Assembly: GCA_045544455.1 (NCBI GenBank)
Contig: JAZPYZ010000018.1
Coordinates: 1 to 64,000 of the forward strand
From: JAZPYZ01 sp045544455
GTDB lineage: Bacteria > Bacillota > Clostridia > Oscillospirales > Acutalibacteraceae
Direction of reading: 5' to 3'
Length of the DNA stretch: 64,000 bases
Below are positions 24,453 through 33,277 of this stretch, piece by piece. The translations under genes were made by a program, and so were the position numbers. Every line of letters begins with the position of its first letter. Position 1 is the first letter of the stretch. A model generated the notes under the pieces. It did not search any database. It had not been told where the DNA came from and saw only the letters and a program-made list of their open reading frames with translations.

Positions 24453-26231
24453 TTATTCAACCGGTCGCAACTGAATGCCGAGGTCGATGAGTTGTTGTTC
24501 GTCTACCGGAGCCGGACAATCGGTCATCAATTCCGCCATGTTCTGTACTTTCGGATAGGCGATAACGTCGCGCAACGTTGCCGCGCCGATCATCTGCATC
24601 ACCAACCGATCCAGTCCGATCCCCATGCCACCGTGCGGCGGTGCCCCGTACCGGAACGCATCCAGCAGATACCCGAATTTCTCATGCGCTTCTTCGTCCG
24701 ACAGGCCCAGCGCATGGAACATCCGGCTTTGCAGTTCCGGATCGGTGATTCGGATCGAACCCGACGCGAGTTCAATGCCGTTGAGTACCAAGTCATACGC
24801 TTTCGCAAACACCTTTTCAGGTGCGGTATCCAGATACGGCACGCATTCGTCCAACGGCGAGGTGAAGGGATGGTGCATCGCGACGTATTGTTCGGTTTCC
24901 TCGTCCCATTCAAAGAACGGGAACTCGGTAATCCAAAGCAGGTTATAGCCGGTACGTTCGATATTCAGTTTATTCGCCACTTCCAACCGCAACGCGCCCA
25001 GCGTGTTCAATACGCGTTTCACCGACGTATCCGCCACAATCAACACCACGTCGCCGGTCTTCGCATCCATGCGATCCAGCACCGCTTGCATCTGATCTTC
25101 GGTCAGGAATTTGGCAAACGAGGCGGTCATCCCGTCGGGCGTCAGTCTCGCCCAAGCCAACCCTTTGGCTCCGATACCGCGCACAAACTCGGTGAGTTTA
25201 TCGATCTCTTTCCGGGTAAGCGCCGCCGCATCTTTGACCGTGATACCGCGTACCGTACCGCCGGCTTCGAGTGCGCCGGTAAACACCCCGAACCCGCAAT
25301 CTTGTACCACGTCCGACAGGTCGATCAGTTCCATGCCAAACCGGGTATCCGGCTTATCCGAACCGTACCGTTCCATCGCCTCGGTATAGGTCATCCGCGG
25401 TAACGGCATCGGCAGTTCGACGTCCAAAATCTCGCGGAACAAGGTGGACACAAACCCTTCGCCCATCGCGAGCACGTCTTCCACGTCCACAAACGACATT
25501 TCCAGGTCGATCTGGGTAAATTCCGGTTGCCGGTCGGCGCGCAGGTCTTCATCGCGGAAACAACGAGCCAACTGTACGTACCGGTCAAAGCCGGCCACCA
25601 TCGACAGTTGTTTATACAACTGCGGCGATTGCGGCAACGCGTAAAATTCACCGTTGTGAATACGGGACGGCACCAGGAAATCGCGCGCGCCTTCCGGCGT
25701 GGATTTGATCAGGATCGGGGTTTCGATCTCGATAAACCCGTTTTGATCAAAATAATCGCGAATCACCTTGGTGATACGATGCCGCAGCACAATGTTGTTT
25801 TGCAACGCCGGACGGCGCAGGTCGAGATACCGATATTTCAATCTCGTCGCTTCGGCAGTATTGCAGTTATCGATAATTTCAAACGGTGTGGTCTCGGACT
25901 TGTTTAGGATCCGCAGTTCCTCTACCGCCACTTCAATATCCCCGGTCGGCAGTTCCGGGTTTTTCGCCGAACGGATCCGTACCGTGCCCACCGCCGCGAG
26001 CACGTATTCCGACCGCACCGAAAACGCTTTGTCAAACACCGCTTTGTCGGTGGCTTCGTCAAAGGTCAACTGCACAATACCGGTCCGGTCGCGCAGATCG
26101 ATAAAGATCAACTGTCCGAGATCGCGTTGCCGTTGCGCCCAACCGAACAGTACCACCTGTTCGCCTTCGTTCGCCGCACGCAGATCTCCACAATAATGGG
26201 TGCGTTTAAGGCCTTTCAAAGATTCTGCCAT
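24453..26231 (-). CDS. aspS: Aspartyl-tRNA synthetase
   Basis: AspRS charges tRNA-Asp (or tRNA-Asp/Asn in non-discriminating forms). The 592-residue length matches bacterial-type AspRS with the GAD insertion. An OB-fold anticodon domain (1-110) is followed by class II motifs: motif 2 CFRDEDLRADRQPEFTQID and motif 3 GIGLDRLVMQM. AAGGAGG precedes the ATG at 26231. It lies 12 bp behind hisS, an established pair in Gram-positives. No T-box leader was found upstream of the pair. Confidence 0.97.
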   Translation of the reverse strand: MAESLKGLKRTHYCGDLRAANEGEQVVLFGWAQRQRDLGQLIFIDLRDRTGIVQLTFDEATDKAVFDKAFSVRSEYVLAAVGTVRIRSAKNPELPTGDIEVAVEELRILNKSETTPFEIIDNCNTAEATRLKYRYLDLRRPALQNNIVLRHRITKVIRDYFDQNGFIEIETPILIKSTPEGARDFLVPSRIHNGEFYALPQSPQLYKQLSMVAGFDRYVQLARCFRDEDLRADRQPEFTQIDLEMSFVDVEDVLAMGEGFVSTLFREILDVELPMPLPRMTYTEAMERYGSDKPDTRFGMELIDLSDVVQDCGFGVFTGALEAGGTVRGITVKDAAALTRKEIDKLTEFVRGIGAKGLAWARLTPDGMTASFAKFLTEDQMQAVLDRMDAKTGDVVLIVADTSVKRVLNTLGALRLEVANKLNIERTGYNLLWITEFPFFEWDEETEQYVAMHHPFTSPLDECVPYLDTAPEKVFAKAYDLVLNGIELASGSIRITDPELQSRMFHALGLSDEEAHEKFGYLLDAFRYGAPPHGGMGIGLDRLVMQMIGAATLRDVIAYPKVQNMAELMTDCPAPVDEQQLIDLGIQLRPVE

Positions 26232-26243
26232 GATGTATCCTCC

Positions 26244-27551
26244 TTATTCAAAGAGAGTCGTGATATCGGCCAACTGCCGGTCGAGCGCCTTGTTGTATAA
26301 TGTGGTATACAAACTGTCGTCCAGCGCAATATCGACCGTTTCGCCGGTTTCCATATCTTTCAACGCCGCCGTCGCGGTGGTAAGTTCGTTGTCGCCCACC
26401 ACGATGACGTATCGGGCACCGATCTTGTTCGCGTATTTCATCTGCGCTTTCAAGCCTCTGCCGACGGTATCGGTTTCGACCGTCACGCCGCCTTCGCGAA
26501 GGCGCGTCGCGATCGCAAAACACCGTCTGGCCGCCGCTTCGCCCATCGGGGCGAGATACAGTTCGCAACGTGTCGGCGTGGGGAAGGTCACGTTTTGCGC
26601 TTCCATCACCATCAGCAGCCGTTCGATCCCCATCCCAAACCCTAACGACGGCAACCGTGCGCCGCCGAGTTCTTCGGTCAATCCGTCGTACCGTCCGCCG
26701 CCGCAGACCACTGCCTGCGCGCCTAACGCGTCGGATACAAATTCAAACACCGTTCTGGTGTAATAGTCCAAACCGCGTACGATGTGCGGATCAATGGTGT
26801 AGGCGATCTCCGCCTCGTCCAAGAACCCTTTCACCTGTTCAAAATGCGCGGCGCAATCGTCACACAAGAAATCCAACATCACCGGCGCATCCGCCGCAAT
26901 CGCCGAACATACCGGCGACTTGCAATCCAAAATCCGCATCGGGTTACGATCCAAACGATCCAAACAGGTGCCGCACAGATCTTCTTTTTTGGATTCAAAA
27001 TAGGCTTTGAGCGCTGCGTGGTATTTGGCGCGGCATTCCGGACACCCGATCGAGTTGATGTGCAACGATACACCGGTCACGCCGAGTTGTGCCAACACGG
27101 TCGAGGCCAGCGCGATGACTTCGGCATCCGCCGTGGGAGACGCCGCCCCAAAGCACTCCACCCCAAATTGGTGGAATTCACGCAACCGTCCGGCTTGCGG
27201 TTTTTCGTATCGGTAACAAGAGGTCACATAAGACACCTTCACCGGCAACGCCTCGTTGGTCAGACCGTGTTCCAGCACCGCCCGCGCGACACCGGCGGTT
27301 CCTTCGGGCCGCAAGGTGATGGATCGACCGCCTTTGTCATCAAAGGTATACATTTCCTTTTGTACCACGTCGGTGGTTTCACCGACCGACCGCAAAAACA
27401 GCGGCGTATGTTCAAACACCGGCGTGCGGATTTCCGAAAACCCGAAATCCCGCGCGATCGATAACACGGTCCGTTCTACATATTGCCATTTTTCGCTGGT
27501 TCCCGGCAAAATATCCTGTGTGCCGCGAATCGCATTGGTAATTAACGCCAT
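26244..27551 (-). CDS. hisS: Histidyl-tRNA synthetase
   Basis: HisRS charges tRNA-His. The 435-residue protein has class II motif 2 (SCYRYEKPQAGRLREFHQFGVE) and histidine motifs RGLDYYTRTVFEF and GGRYDGL, with a C-terminal anticodon-binding domain from about 330. The start at 27551 is preceded by AAAGGATG at slightly long spacing. It is first in the hisS-aspS operon. Confidence 0.96.
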   Translation of the reverse strand: MALITNAIRGTQDILPGTSEKWQYVERTVLSIARDFGFSEIRTPVFEHTPLFLRSVGETTDVVQKEMYTFDDKGGRSITLRPEGTAGVARAVLEHGLTNEALPVKVSYVTSCYRYEKPQAGRLREFHQFGVECFGAASPTADAEVIALASTVLAQLGVTGVSLHINSIGCPECRAKYHAALKAYFESKKEDLCGTCLDRLDRNPMRILDCKSPVCSAIAADAPVMLDFLCDDCAAHFEQVKGFLDEAEIAYTIDPHIVRGLDYYTRTVFEFVSDALGAQAVVCGGGRYDGLTEELGGARLPSLGFGMGIERLLMVMEAQNVTFPTPTRCELYLAPMGEAAARRCFAIATRLREGGVTVETDTVGRGLKAQMKYANKIGARYVIVVGDNELTTATAALKDMETGETVDIALDDSLYTTLYNKALDRQLADITTLFE

Positions 27552-27597
27552 AATCTAAAGAGCATCCTTTCGTGCGAAAGATCTTCGCCAAATTTTC

Positions 27598-27636
27598 AAA
27601 AAAGCAGGGAACAACGCGTTGGCCGCGCGTTCCCTG
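27598..27636 (-). terminator. Terminator of minD-mgsA, ahead of hisS
   Basis: On the minus strand CAGGGAAC pairs with GTTCCCTG (27605-27612 with 27629-27636), with extra inner G/C pairing, then a T-run. It separates mgsA from hisS. Confidence 0.8.
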
Positions 27637-27652
27637 TAGGGGTTTTAACCGG

Positions 27653-28060
27653 TTAATTGTATTCCGGATTGATAATGGTTCGCCAATCGAGGTCACCGCG
27701 ATCCAACCCATGGATCAATACTTCGGCGGTCGCGATATTGGTCGCGACGGGGATGTTCCGCATATCGCACAACCGCAACATATCGGCCTCGTTCGGCTCG
27801 TTGGCTTTCACGGTCAGCGGATCGCGGAAATATAACAACAGGTCGATCTCGTCACAGGAAATCCGTGCCGAAATCTGTTGATCACCGCCTTGCATCCCAC
27901 TCAAATAGCGGGTGATCTGCAGGCCGGTTGCTTCTGCTACCAACTTGCCGGTCGTGCCGGTCGCGCACAGGTTATGTCGATTCAAAATGCCGCAATAGGC
28001 GATACAGAATTGAACCATCAATTCTTTTTTCGAATCATGTGCAATCAGAGCGATGTTCAT
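27653..28060 (-). CDS. mgsA: Methylglyoxal synthase
   Basis: MgsA converts dihydroxyacetone phosphate to methylglyoxal and phosphate, a bypass of lower glycolysis under phosphate or sugar stress. The 135-residue protein starts NIALIAHDSKK, has ATGTTGKL for phosphate binding, SGMQGGDQQI with the catalytic aspartate, and DPLTVKANEPNEADMLRLCD. AAAGGATG precedes the ATG at 28060. It follows minD by 40 bp, so the two are probably co-transcribed. Confidence 0.95.
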   Translation of the reverse strand: MNIALIAHDSKKELMVQFCIAYCGILNRHNLCATGTTGKLVAEATGLQITRYLSGMQGGDQQISARISCDEIDLLLYFRDPLTVKANEPNEADMLRLCDMRNIPVATNIATAEVLIHGLDRGDLDWRTIINPEYN

Positions 28061-28100
28061 GTGTTGTCATCCTTTCTTGTTTTATCGTTCGGAAATACGT

Positions 28101-28841
28101 TTACATCTTGTTTAACGCGGCCAACGGCACTGGGTTCCCGATATACCGTTGGGCGATATTTTCAAAACAAACCGTAGCGTTACAGGCGCTTGGCAACGGG
28201 GCGCCGTTGGCGTTCGCAATGGCCACCGCTTCGTCTTCCGGCAAAATGCCCAGTAATTGCAAACCGGCAATGTCGATGATCTCGTCTACGTCCGGCATCC
28301 GCCCTTTGCGAATCGGGTTAGACCGCAACCGGTTGATGATCAGGTACGCCGGTGTGCCGGCTTCTTCCAACAAGCGGCTCACGATTTGTGCGTCCCTTGC
28401 ACACACCATGTCGGGGGTAGTCACCACCAAAGCGCGGTCGGCCGCGTGGGTGGCAATGCGAAATCCCAGCCCGATCCCGGCCGGACAGTCCACGATCACG
28501 TGGTCAAAATGTTCAGCCAGTTCTTGACACAAATTCCGCATCTGTTCGGGGGTGGCACGTTCGTCCAGATTGACCGGTGCCGACAGTACAAACACGTCGG
28601 AACAGATGGGGGAAGGGTAAATCGCACGCATCGGGTTACAACTACCGCTAAACACGTCGGACGAGTCATACACCGTGGTGCCGGCCACACCGAGCATCAG
28701 ATCCAGGCTGCGCAGTCCGGCGTCGGCATCCACCAACAAAACGCGTCTGCCAAGGCGCGCCAGTGCACACCCCAAACCGGCCGAAACCGTCGATTTTCCG
28801 GCGCCGCCTTTGCCGGAGGTAACCACTAACACCGTACCCAT
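28101..28841 (-). CDS. minD: Septum-site ATPase MinD-like
   Basis: A 246-residue ParA/MinD ATPase with deviant Walker A GKGGAGKST, DADAGLRSLDLMLG, and DHVIVDCPAGIG. The frame extends to a TTG at 28877, but ATG 28841 with upstream AAAGGGTAGG gives the normal MinD N-terminus. The C-terminus is short, and the amphipathic membrane-targeting helix of MinD is not obvious, so another Mrp/ParA role is possible. Neither minC nor minE is adjacent. The division-site role is inferred from the family. Confidence 0.75.
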   Translation of the reverse strand: MGTVLVVTSGKGGAGKSTVSAGLGCALARLGRRVLLVDADAGLRSLDLMLGVAGTTVYDSSDVFSGSCNPMRAIYPSPICSDVFVLSAPVNLDERATPEQMRNLCQELAEHFDHVIVDCPAGIGLGFRIATHAADRALVVTTPDMVCARDAQIVSRLLEEAGTPAYLIINRLRSNPIRKGRMPDVDEIIDIAGLQLLGILPEDEAVAIANANGAPLPSACNATVCFENIAQRYIGNPVPLAALNKM

Positions 28842-28880
28842 TCGGCTTGTCCTACCCTTTCCTAAAATTATACGCAATCT

Positions 28881-28909
28881 ATTATATCACAAGTTTTTGT
28901 TCAAGTAAA
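28881..28909 (-). promoter_or_regulatory. minD-mgsA promoter
   Basis: On the minus strand TTTACT, 17 bp, TATAAT: -35 at 28904-28909, -10 at 28881-28886. Confidence 0.75.
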
Positions 28910-28918
28910 CAAAAAAAT

Positions 28919-28948
28919 GCATAAATATGGTCGCCATCGCACAAAATA
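28919..28948 (+). promoter_or_regulatory. Sigma-G-like promoter of spoVAC
   Basis: GCATA (28919-28923), 18 bp, CAAAATA (28942-28948) resembles the forespore consensus G(A/C)AT(A/G)-N18-CATACTA (5 of 7 in the -10). It excludes the ATG at 28917 as a start. Confidence 0.5.
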
Positions 28949-28970
28949 CATCTTAAGAAAGGGGCGATGG

Positions 28971-29417
28971 GTGTTGCATATCACCGGACGCGAATATCAG
29001 CAGATGAACAAGCAGGTCGAACCCAAATCTCCTGTGTTAAAAAATTGCTTGTGGGCATTTTTGATCGGGGGCACGATATGCGCGGCCGGACAGGCGCTTG
29101 GCACCTGGTATCAGTCGCTCGGGATGAGCTTGCCGGATGCACGCACGTTGGTATCGGTTTCGCTGATCTTGACAAGTATGATCCTCACCGGGTTTGGGGT
29201 GTTCGATAACATTGCCAAACACGCCGGCGCCGGCACCATCGTCCCGATTACCGGGTTTGCCAACGCCATGGTGTCCCCGGCCATCGAGTTTAAAAGCGAA
29301 GGCTACGTGCTGGGACTCGGTGCCAAAATGTTTACCGTCGCGGGTCCCGTCCTCGTCTACGGCACGGTGGCGAGTGTGGTGTATGGGGTTGTGTATTGGA
29401 TAACGACATTGTTTTAG
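28971..29417 (+). CDS. spoVAC: Stage V sporulation protein AC
   Basis: SpoVAC is a membrane component of the SpoVA channel that moves dipicolinic acid into the forespore and out at germination. I place the start at GTG 28971, after AAGAAAGGGG, because the longer frame from 28917 overlaps the promoter; this gives 148 residues starting MLHITGREYQ, like other clostridial SpoVAC. Family motifs: PKSPVLKNCLWAFLIGGTIC-like, then GAGTIVPITGFANAMVSPAIEFKSEG and LGLGAKMFTVAGPVLVYG. There are about four membrane segments. The last third is repeated twice downstream (33124 and 34060) with different tails. spoVAD, normally next, is 11.6 kb away, and no spoVAE is present. Confidence 0.9.
   Translation: MLHITGREYQQMNKQVEPKSPVLKNCLWAFLIGGTICAAGQALGTWYQSLGMSLPDARTLVSVSLILTSMILTGFGVFDNIAKHAGAGTIVPITGFANAMVSPAIEFKSEGYVLGLGAKMFTVAGPVLVYGTVASVVYGVVYWITTLF
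29298..29401 (+). repeat. spoVAC 3'-end repeat, copy 1 (in the intact gene)
   Basis: This 104-bp segment runs from the GAAGGCTACG codons to TATTGGAT. Copies 2 and 3 differ from it at three and two positions respectively. Here the reading frame continues as ITTLF and stop. Confidence 0.95.
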
Positions 29418-29528
29418 TATCGATTATCGATTCAATATTATCTGTTACCTACTGCCCCTGTGGTGTTTTTAGATAACAGATAACAGAGGAAAGTTGACCG
29501 AGTTGGTTAAGCCTTACTGTAACTAAGA

Positions 29529-29553
29529 AGCGACGGCATCTGCCGTCGCTTTC
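29529..29553 (+). terminator. Hairpin after spoVAC
   Basis: AGCGACGGCA pairs with TGCCGTCGCT and a short TTTCC follows. A near-identical hairpin follows repeat copy 2 at 33250. Upstream (29430-29490) there is also an ATTATCTGTTA/TAACAGATAA inverted repeat. Confidence 0.6.
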
Positions 29554-29570
29554 CTGCCTTACAGTAAAAC

Positions 29571-29672
29571 TTATTTGTTTGTTCCGTAAAAGATATATTC
29601 ATTAAGCAACTCGATTAACCTGATATCTTGCGTAACAACATCATCATAGCTGAATGCGCATATACCGTCCTT
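29571..29672 (-). pseudogene. Remnant of polysaccharide deacetylase
   Basis: This 100-bp piece joins the last codons of a deacetylase (matching 33287-33313) directly to its N-terminal codons (matching 33890-33950) and its ribosome-binding region. Compared with the intact gene at 33278, most of the catalytic domain is deleted. It cannot be functional. It shows that a second deacetylase once stood directly behind spoVAC. Confidence 0.75.
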
Positions 29673-29679
29673 TCCTGAG

Positions 29680-30480
29680 CTATATCGTCCACATCGAGTT
29701 TGTCTTTCGCAAAACAGCAGGTGTTATGCCAAAAAACTTTTTAAACACCTTCTGGAAGTGACTAAAGCTTGAATACCCGACCTTATATGCAATATCTTCC
29801 AGAGAATCTTTGGATAAAATCACCTCATTATACGCTGCATCCAGCCGGATTTTCGTCATCAAATCTTGCAACGTGCAATGATAATACTGCCGAATCAAGC
29901 GGGTTAAATGACTGCGACTATACCCCGAAAGTTCAACAAGCTTCGGCGCGCCAACCCGCATATTTTCAAACCGTTGCATTTTTTGAACTGCCATTTTTAA
30001 GATATACGGCACACTTTGCTTTTGATAGTCCTCAAAAAAGGTTAGAATTTGGCAAAACAGCAGCTTGTAGTGATGCTCCTCCGAAGCTTGGCTGATTATA
30101 TTGCTTAATTTTGCAACAGAAGTTCCAACATCAAAAATAACCTCCTTTGGCAGCAGCTTTACCTCAAACACATCTATCAGCCGTAAAGCTTCTTCCGCTT
30201 TGACCGACAGGCAAACAAGCCTCAGATTTTCAGATTGGTCAACAAAGCAGTGTAAATCCTCGGGCTTTAGAATTACTACCGTACCTTCCTTAAGCAAGCG
30301 CTTTTGCCCGTTGAACAGTTCCGTTGCCGACCCGCTTAATATAATACATACCTCGTAAAAACTGTGGCTATGGTAAATGTTTGTTAATTTTCGATTTTTT
30401 ACATATTGAAAAATATACTTGCTTTCGTTGGAACTCATCATCTTATCAAAATCATAACGAGTATATTTCACACAAATCAC
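29680..30480 (-). CDS. AraC-family transcriptional regulator
   Basis: The 266-residue protein has an N-terminal cupin-like sensor (about 20-110, with HSHSFYEVCIILSG and VVILKPEDLHCF) and a C-terminal double helix-turn-helix domain (about 165-262, with LVELSGYSRSHLTRLIRQ and IAYKVGYSSFSHFQKVFKKFFGITP-like pattern). Such proteins activate sugar genes in response to a ligand. It is divergent from the transporter-glycosidase pair at 30609, its probable target. GGAGGTGATTTGTGTG provides the ribosome-binding site. Codon use is AT-rich, unlike the surrounding chromosome, indicating acquisition. Confidence 0.88.
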   Translation of the reverse strand: MICVKYTRYDFDKMMSSNESKYIFQYVKNRKLTNIYHSHSFYEVCIILSGSATELFNGQKRLLKEGTVVILKPEDLHCFVDQSENLRLVCLSVKAEEALRLIDVFEVKLLPKEVIFDVGTSVAKLSNIISQASEEHHYKLLFCQILTFFEDYQKQSVPYILKMAVQKMQRFENMRVGAPKLVELSGYSRSHLTRLIRQYYHCTLQDLMTKIRLDAAYNEVILSKDSLEDIAYKVGYSSFSHFQKVFKKFFGITPAVLRKTNSMWTI

Positions 30481-30489
30481 CTCCTTAAA

Positions 30490-30518
30490 ACGATAGCATA
30501 TTCTTAAAACATAGTCAA
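30490..30518 (-). promoter_or_regulatory. Promoter of the araC-type gene
   Basis: On the minus strand TTGACT (30513-30518), 17 bp, TATCGT (30490-30495), just upstream of the regulator. Confidence 0.5.
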
Positions 30519-30608
30519 TAAAATGATTAGAAATCGCATTATTTTGACTATTTTGACATTGATTTTACGCACTCGCTCTTTTATCATTATTGAGGGAGGT
30601 GATTTTCG

Positions 30609-31457
30609 ATGTATCTTTGGTTATGCCTTTCCATATCTGCAGCATCCCTTTACAGTATTTTGTTACACGGCTATCCTGCAAATGAAAAAGGGAACATTTT
30701 TAAGCTAAATCTTTTTGCTTCGCTGAGTTGGATTGTTCTCTTGTTTATTTTCAACAAATGCACCGTAACGCTCAACAAAGAAATACTGCTTTGGGGTGTG
30801 GGGTACGGTATTGTTCAGGCCTTGTTTGTGCTTTTTAAGGCCAAGGCAATGAATGCAGGTTCGGTATCGGTCACAACCTTGGTCGGTAACGCTTCGCTTT
30901 TAGTCTCAATCGTTTTTAGCTGTATCGTGTGGGGCGAAAAGATCAGCATGGCTGATGTTTTTAGTTTGTTTCTTTTGTTTTTGGGAATCGTTTTATCTAC
31001 ATGTTCAAAGAGCTACACCGACGCAAGCAAGCGTTGGAAATACTATGCCTTGGTTTTCTTTTTGCTTGCGGCGGCGGTTGGAATTATTTTCAAGGGATTT
31101 GGAAAGTCGGCGGTTTCAGACCACACAGGAGATATGCTTTTGGTATCGGCAGCGGTTATGACGTTTTTTTACTTCTGCACCATTTGCTTCACGAAAGACA
31201 AAACGATTCCGTTCTCCAAGAAGAAGTTTCTTGTTGTCGCCTTGGCGGCAGGTATTTTAAGCTGCTTGTATAACCGGCTTAACATTACACTTTCAAGTTC
31301 GATGGACGCAGTTATATTTTTCCCTGCGTTTAACGGCGGCGTTGTTATTTTGTCGGGGGTGTTGAGCGGTTTGATTTTTAAGGAAAAGCTTTCAAAAAAA
31401 CAATGGATTGGCTTTTCACTTGGGCTTTTAGCAATTTTTATAATAGGAGTATTTTAG
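30609..31457 (+). CDS. EamA/DMT-type transporter of the island
   Basis: The 282-residue protein has about ten hydrophobic segments in the two-half arrangement of DMT transporters (AMNAGSVSVTTLVGNASLLVSI, later NITLSSSMDAVIFFPAFNGGVVIL). It differs strongly from the DMT protein at 23511 and has AT-rich codons. GGGAGGTG precedes ATG 30609. The stop is one base before the glycosidase start, so the two are translationally coupled. It could move a sugar or sugar-derived solute linked to that glycosidase; the direction is unknown. Confidence 0.8.
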   Translation: MYLWLCLSISAASLYSILLHGYPANEKGNIFKLNLFASLSWIVLLFIFNKCTVTLNKEILLWGVGYGIVQALFVLFKAKAMNAGSVSVTTLVGNASLLVSIVFSCIVWGEKISMADVFSLFLLFLGIVLSTCSKSYTDASKRWKYYALVFFLLAAAVGIIFKGFGKSAVSDHTGDMLLVSAAVMTFFYFCTICFTKDKTIPFSKKKFLVVALAAGILSCLYNRLNITLSSSMDAVIFFPAFNGGVVILSGVLSGLIFKEKLSKKQWIGFSLGLLAIFIIGVF

Positions 31458-31458
31458 T

Positions 31459-33096
31459 ATGAAAAAGATTGAATTCCAACACAAGCTACCCGCCATGAAT
31501 ATAGACGGTGTTCATTGCGGTACATACAACAACCGTGAGCTGGGTTTCCCCTCGATCCTCACCACCACCGACCCAAAGCTCGGTATTTTTCTGCATCAAA
31601 TGCGAAGCAATATTTTTGCCGACAGAAGTCTGGTCTTTATTGACGGAAGGATTCTGATGACCGATAAAAACTGGATCCGTGATCACGTTCACGTAATGAA
31701 GGCAATGCGGCATTGGGAATATGACCTGAAATCTTTTTTGGATTTTATCATTGAAACACAGCGTGAAGACGGTCAGTTTTACGAGCTGATCAAGCAGGTC
31801 GATGACAAGCATTGGAGCTTCGTTAATGAGGATTGCTACGTAATGTACCCCGAGGATAACCTTTCTCTCGTTCGCTTGGAGCTTGAAGCGGATATTGAAT
31901 ATCTGGTGGTGGAAGGCGCGGTTTATCTTTACAAGACAACAGGCGATGATGCGTGGCTGAAAAAGGTTTTACCAAAGCTTGAAAAGGGTATTGATTATAT
32001 GATGTCCGATGAAAAACGCTTTGATAAAGAGCACGGTCTTGTAAAAAGACCGTTCACCATTGACACGTGGGACTTTACGTATCTTCCTGATGCAGGAGAA
32101 AATCGCAGAATCAATCCCAATTCCCCTATGTCTATTATGCATGGCGATAACTCCGGCGTTTATCAAGCAATGAATCAACTTGCTTGGTTCAACCGCAGGC
32201 TTGGAAATGAAGAAAAAGCGCGAGAATGGGAAGTTCGCGCGGAGGTGTTGAAAGGAAATATATTCAAGCATCTTTGGAATGGAAAATTTTTTATACATCA
32301 GCTTCACTTGAATCACAACGGTCTCGATAATCTTGAAAATGAACGTCTCTCTCTTTCCAACACGTATGATATCAACCGAGGGCTGACCGACACCGAACAA
32401 TCCCGTTCGATCATTCAGGAATACATGGCGAGACGCGAACGAACCGATTGCTTTGCGGAATGGTTTTCCATTGATCCGCCCTATGAGAAATTCTACGTAT
32501 ACGAAAAAGGCAGATACGTCAATGGTGCGATCTCTCCGTTCACTGCGGGCGAACTTGCAAAAGCAGCGTTCAATAACGGATATGAGGAGTACGGATGGGA
32601 TATCATTCAACGCTTCATTCAACTTGCAGAGCGTGACGGAACCATCTACTTCCTTTACGATACCGATGGAACACCCCAGCCCGAGGGTGGTCCCAGCGCG
32701 TGGGGGGCTGCCGCTCTTGTCAGTGCGGTTGACGAGGGGCTCGCAGGGATCAATGACGCTGGCGCCAATTACGACGAGATAGTCTTTGCCCCGAAATTTC
32801 CCGTTACACATTATACCGAGCTTCGCTATCTGACGGGATACGAGGTTACAAAGGCGATGGTTGACGTGCGATATATCCTGACCGACGAGGGAATGCGGTA
32901 CGATGTGTACTCGCCTGCGAAAAAAATCACCGCACATGTCTTATTGCCTAAAGATAAGATTTGCTCCGGACTTTGGATTGACGGATATAACACGGAATAT
33001 AAAATCGCAACGATCGAGAATTCTAACTATGTTGATTTTGAGTTAACGGATATTAAATCCTCAAAAGTCAGCATCCAGATTGATTTTGCGAATTAA
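31459..33096 (+). CDS. Six-hairpin ((alpha/alpha)6) glycoside hydrolase, family not assigned
   Basis: The 545-residue cytoplasmic protein (no signal) has a helical-toroid pattern: NWIRDHVHVMKAMRHWEYDL, YPEDNLSLVRLELEADIEYL, WDFTYLPDAG, a GDNSGVYQAMNQLAWFNRRLG helix pair and EGGPSAWGAAALVSAVDEGL. The C-terminal 80 residues form a beta-sandwich. This layout is shared by GH15-, GH63-, GH78- and GH125-type enzymes, and I cannot choose among them. AGGAG lies ahead of ATG 31459, coupled to the transporter. The stop is only 27 bp before spoVAC repeat copy 2. Confidence 0.7.
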   Translation: MKKIEFQHKLPAMNIDGVHCGTYNNRELGFPSILTTTDPKLGIFLHQMRSNIFADRSLVFIDGRILMTDKNWIRDHVHVMKAMRHWEYDLKSFLDFIIETQREDGQFYELIKQVDDKHWSFVNEDCYVMYPEDNLSLVRLELEADIEYLVVEGAVYLYKTTGDDAWLKKVLPKLEKGIDYMMSDEKRFDKEHGLVKRPFTIDTWDFTYLPDAGENRRINPNSPMSIMHGDNSGVYQAMNQLAWFNRRLGNEEKAREWEVRAEVLKGNIFKHLWNGKFFIHQLHLNHNGLDNLENERLSLSNTYDINRGLTDTEQSRSIIQEYMARRERTDCFAEWFSIDPPYEKFYVYEKGRYVNGAISPFTAGELAKAAFNNGYEEYGWDIIQRFIQLAERDGTIYFLYDTDGTPQPEGGPSAWGAAALVSAVDEGLAGINDAGANYDEIVFAPKFPVTHYTELRYLTGYEVTKAMVDVRYILTDEGMRYDVYSPAKKITAHVLLPKDKICSGLWIDGYNTEYKIATIENSNYVDFELTDIKSSKVSIQIDFAN

Positions 33097-33123
33097 TTAA
33101 TGGGTCCTACTTGACCACAAGCA

Positions 33124-33227
33124 GAAGGCTACGTGCTGGGACTCGGTGCCAAAATGTTTACCGTCGCCGGTCCCGTTCTCGTCTACGGCACGGTGGCGAG
33201 TGTGGTGTATGGGGTTTTGTATTGGAT
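33124..33227 (+). repeat. spoVAC 3'-end repeat, copy 2
   Basis: It is identical to the spoVAC 3' end apart from three substitutions, two of them synonymous. The frame continues as IFNMI and stop (to 33243). No start codon or upstream spoVAC part is present; the preceding junction contains GTCCTA and TTGAC. Confidence 0.95.
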
Positions 33228-33249
33228 ATTTAATATGATTTAAAGAAGA

Positions 33250-33272
33250 AGCGACAGCACTGCCGTCGCTTC
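33250..33272. terminator. Hairpin between repeat copy 2 and the deacetylase
   Basis: AGCGACAGCA opposes TGCCGTCGCT with one mismatch. It is homologous to the hairpin at 29529 and converges on the deacetylase 3' end. Confidence 0.5.
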
Positions 33273-33277
33273 CAAAT

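Noticed and set aside
27552..27652. T-box leader before hisS-aspS
   Set aside because: The 100 bp hold only the mgsA terminator and a ribosome-binding site; no T-box sequence or specifier stem.
28917..28970. Upstream ATG start for spoVAC
   Set aside because: It overlaps the forespore-type promoter and has no ribosome-binding site; GTG 28971 is preceded by AAGAAAGGGG and restores the normal N-terminus.
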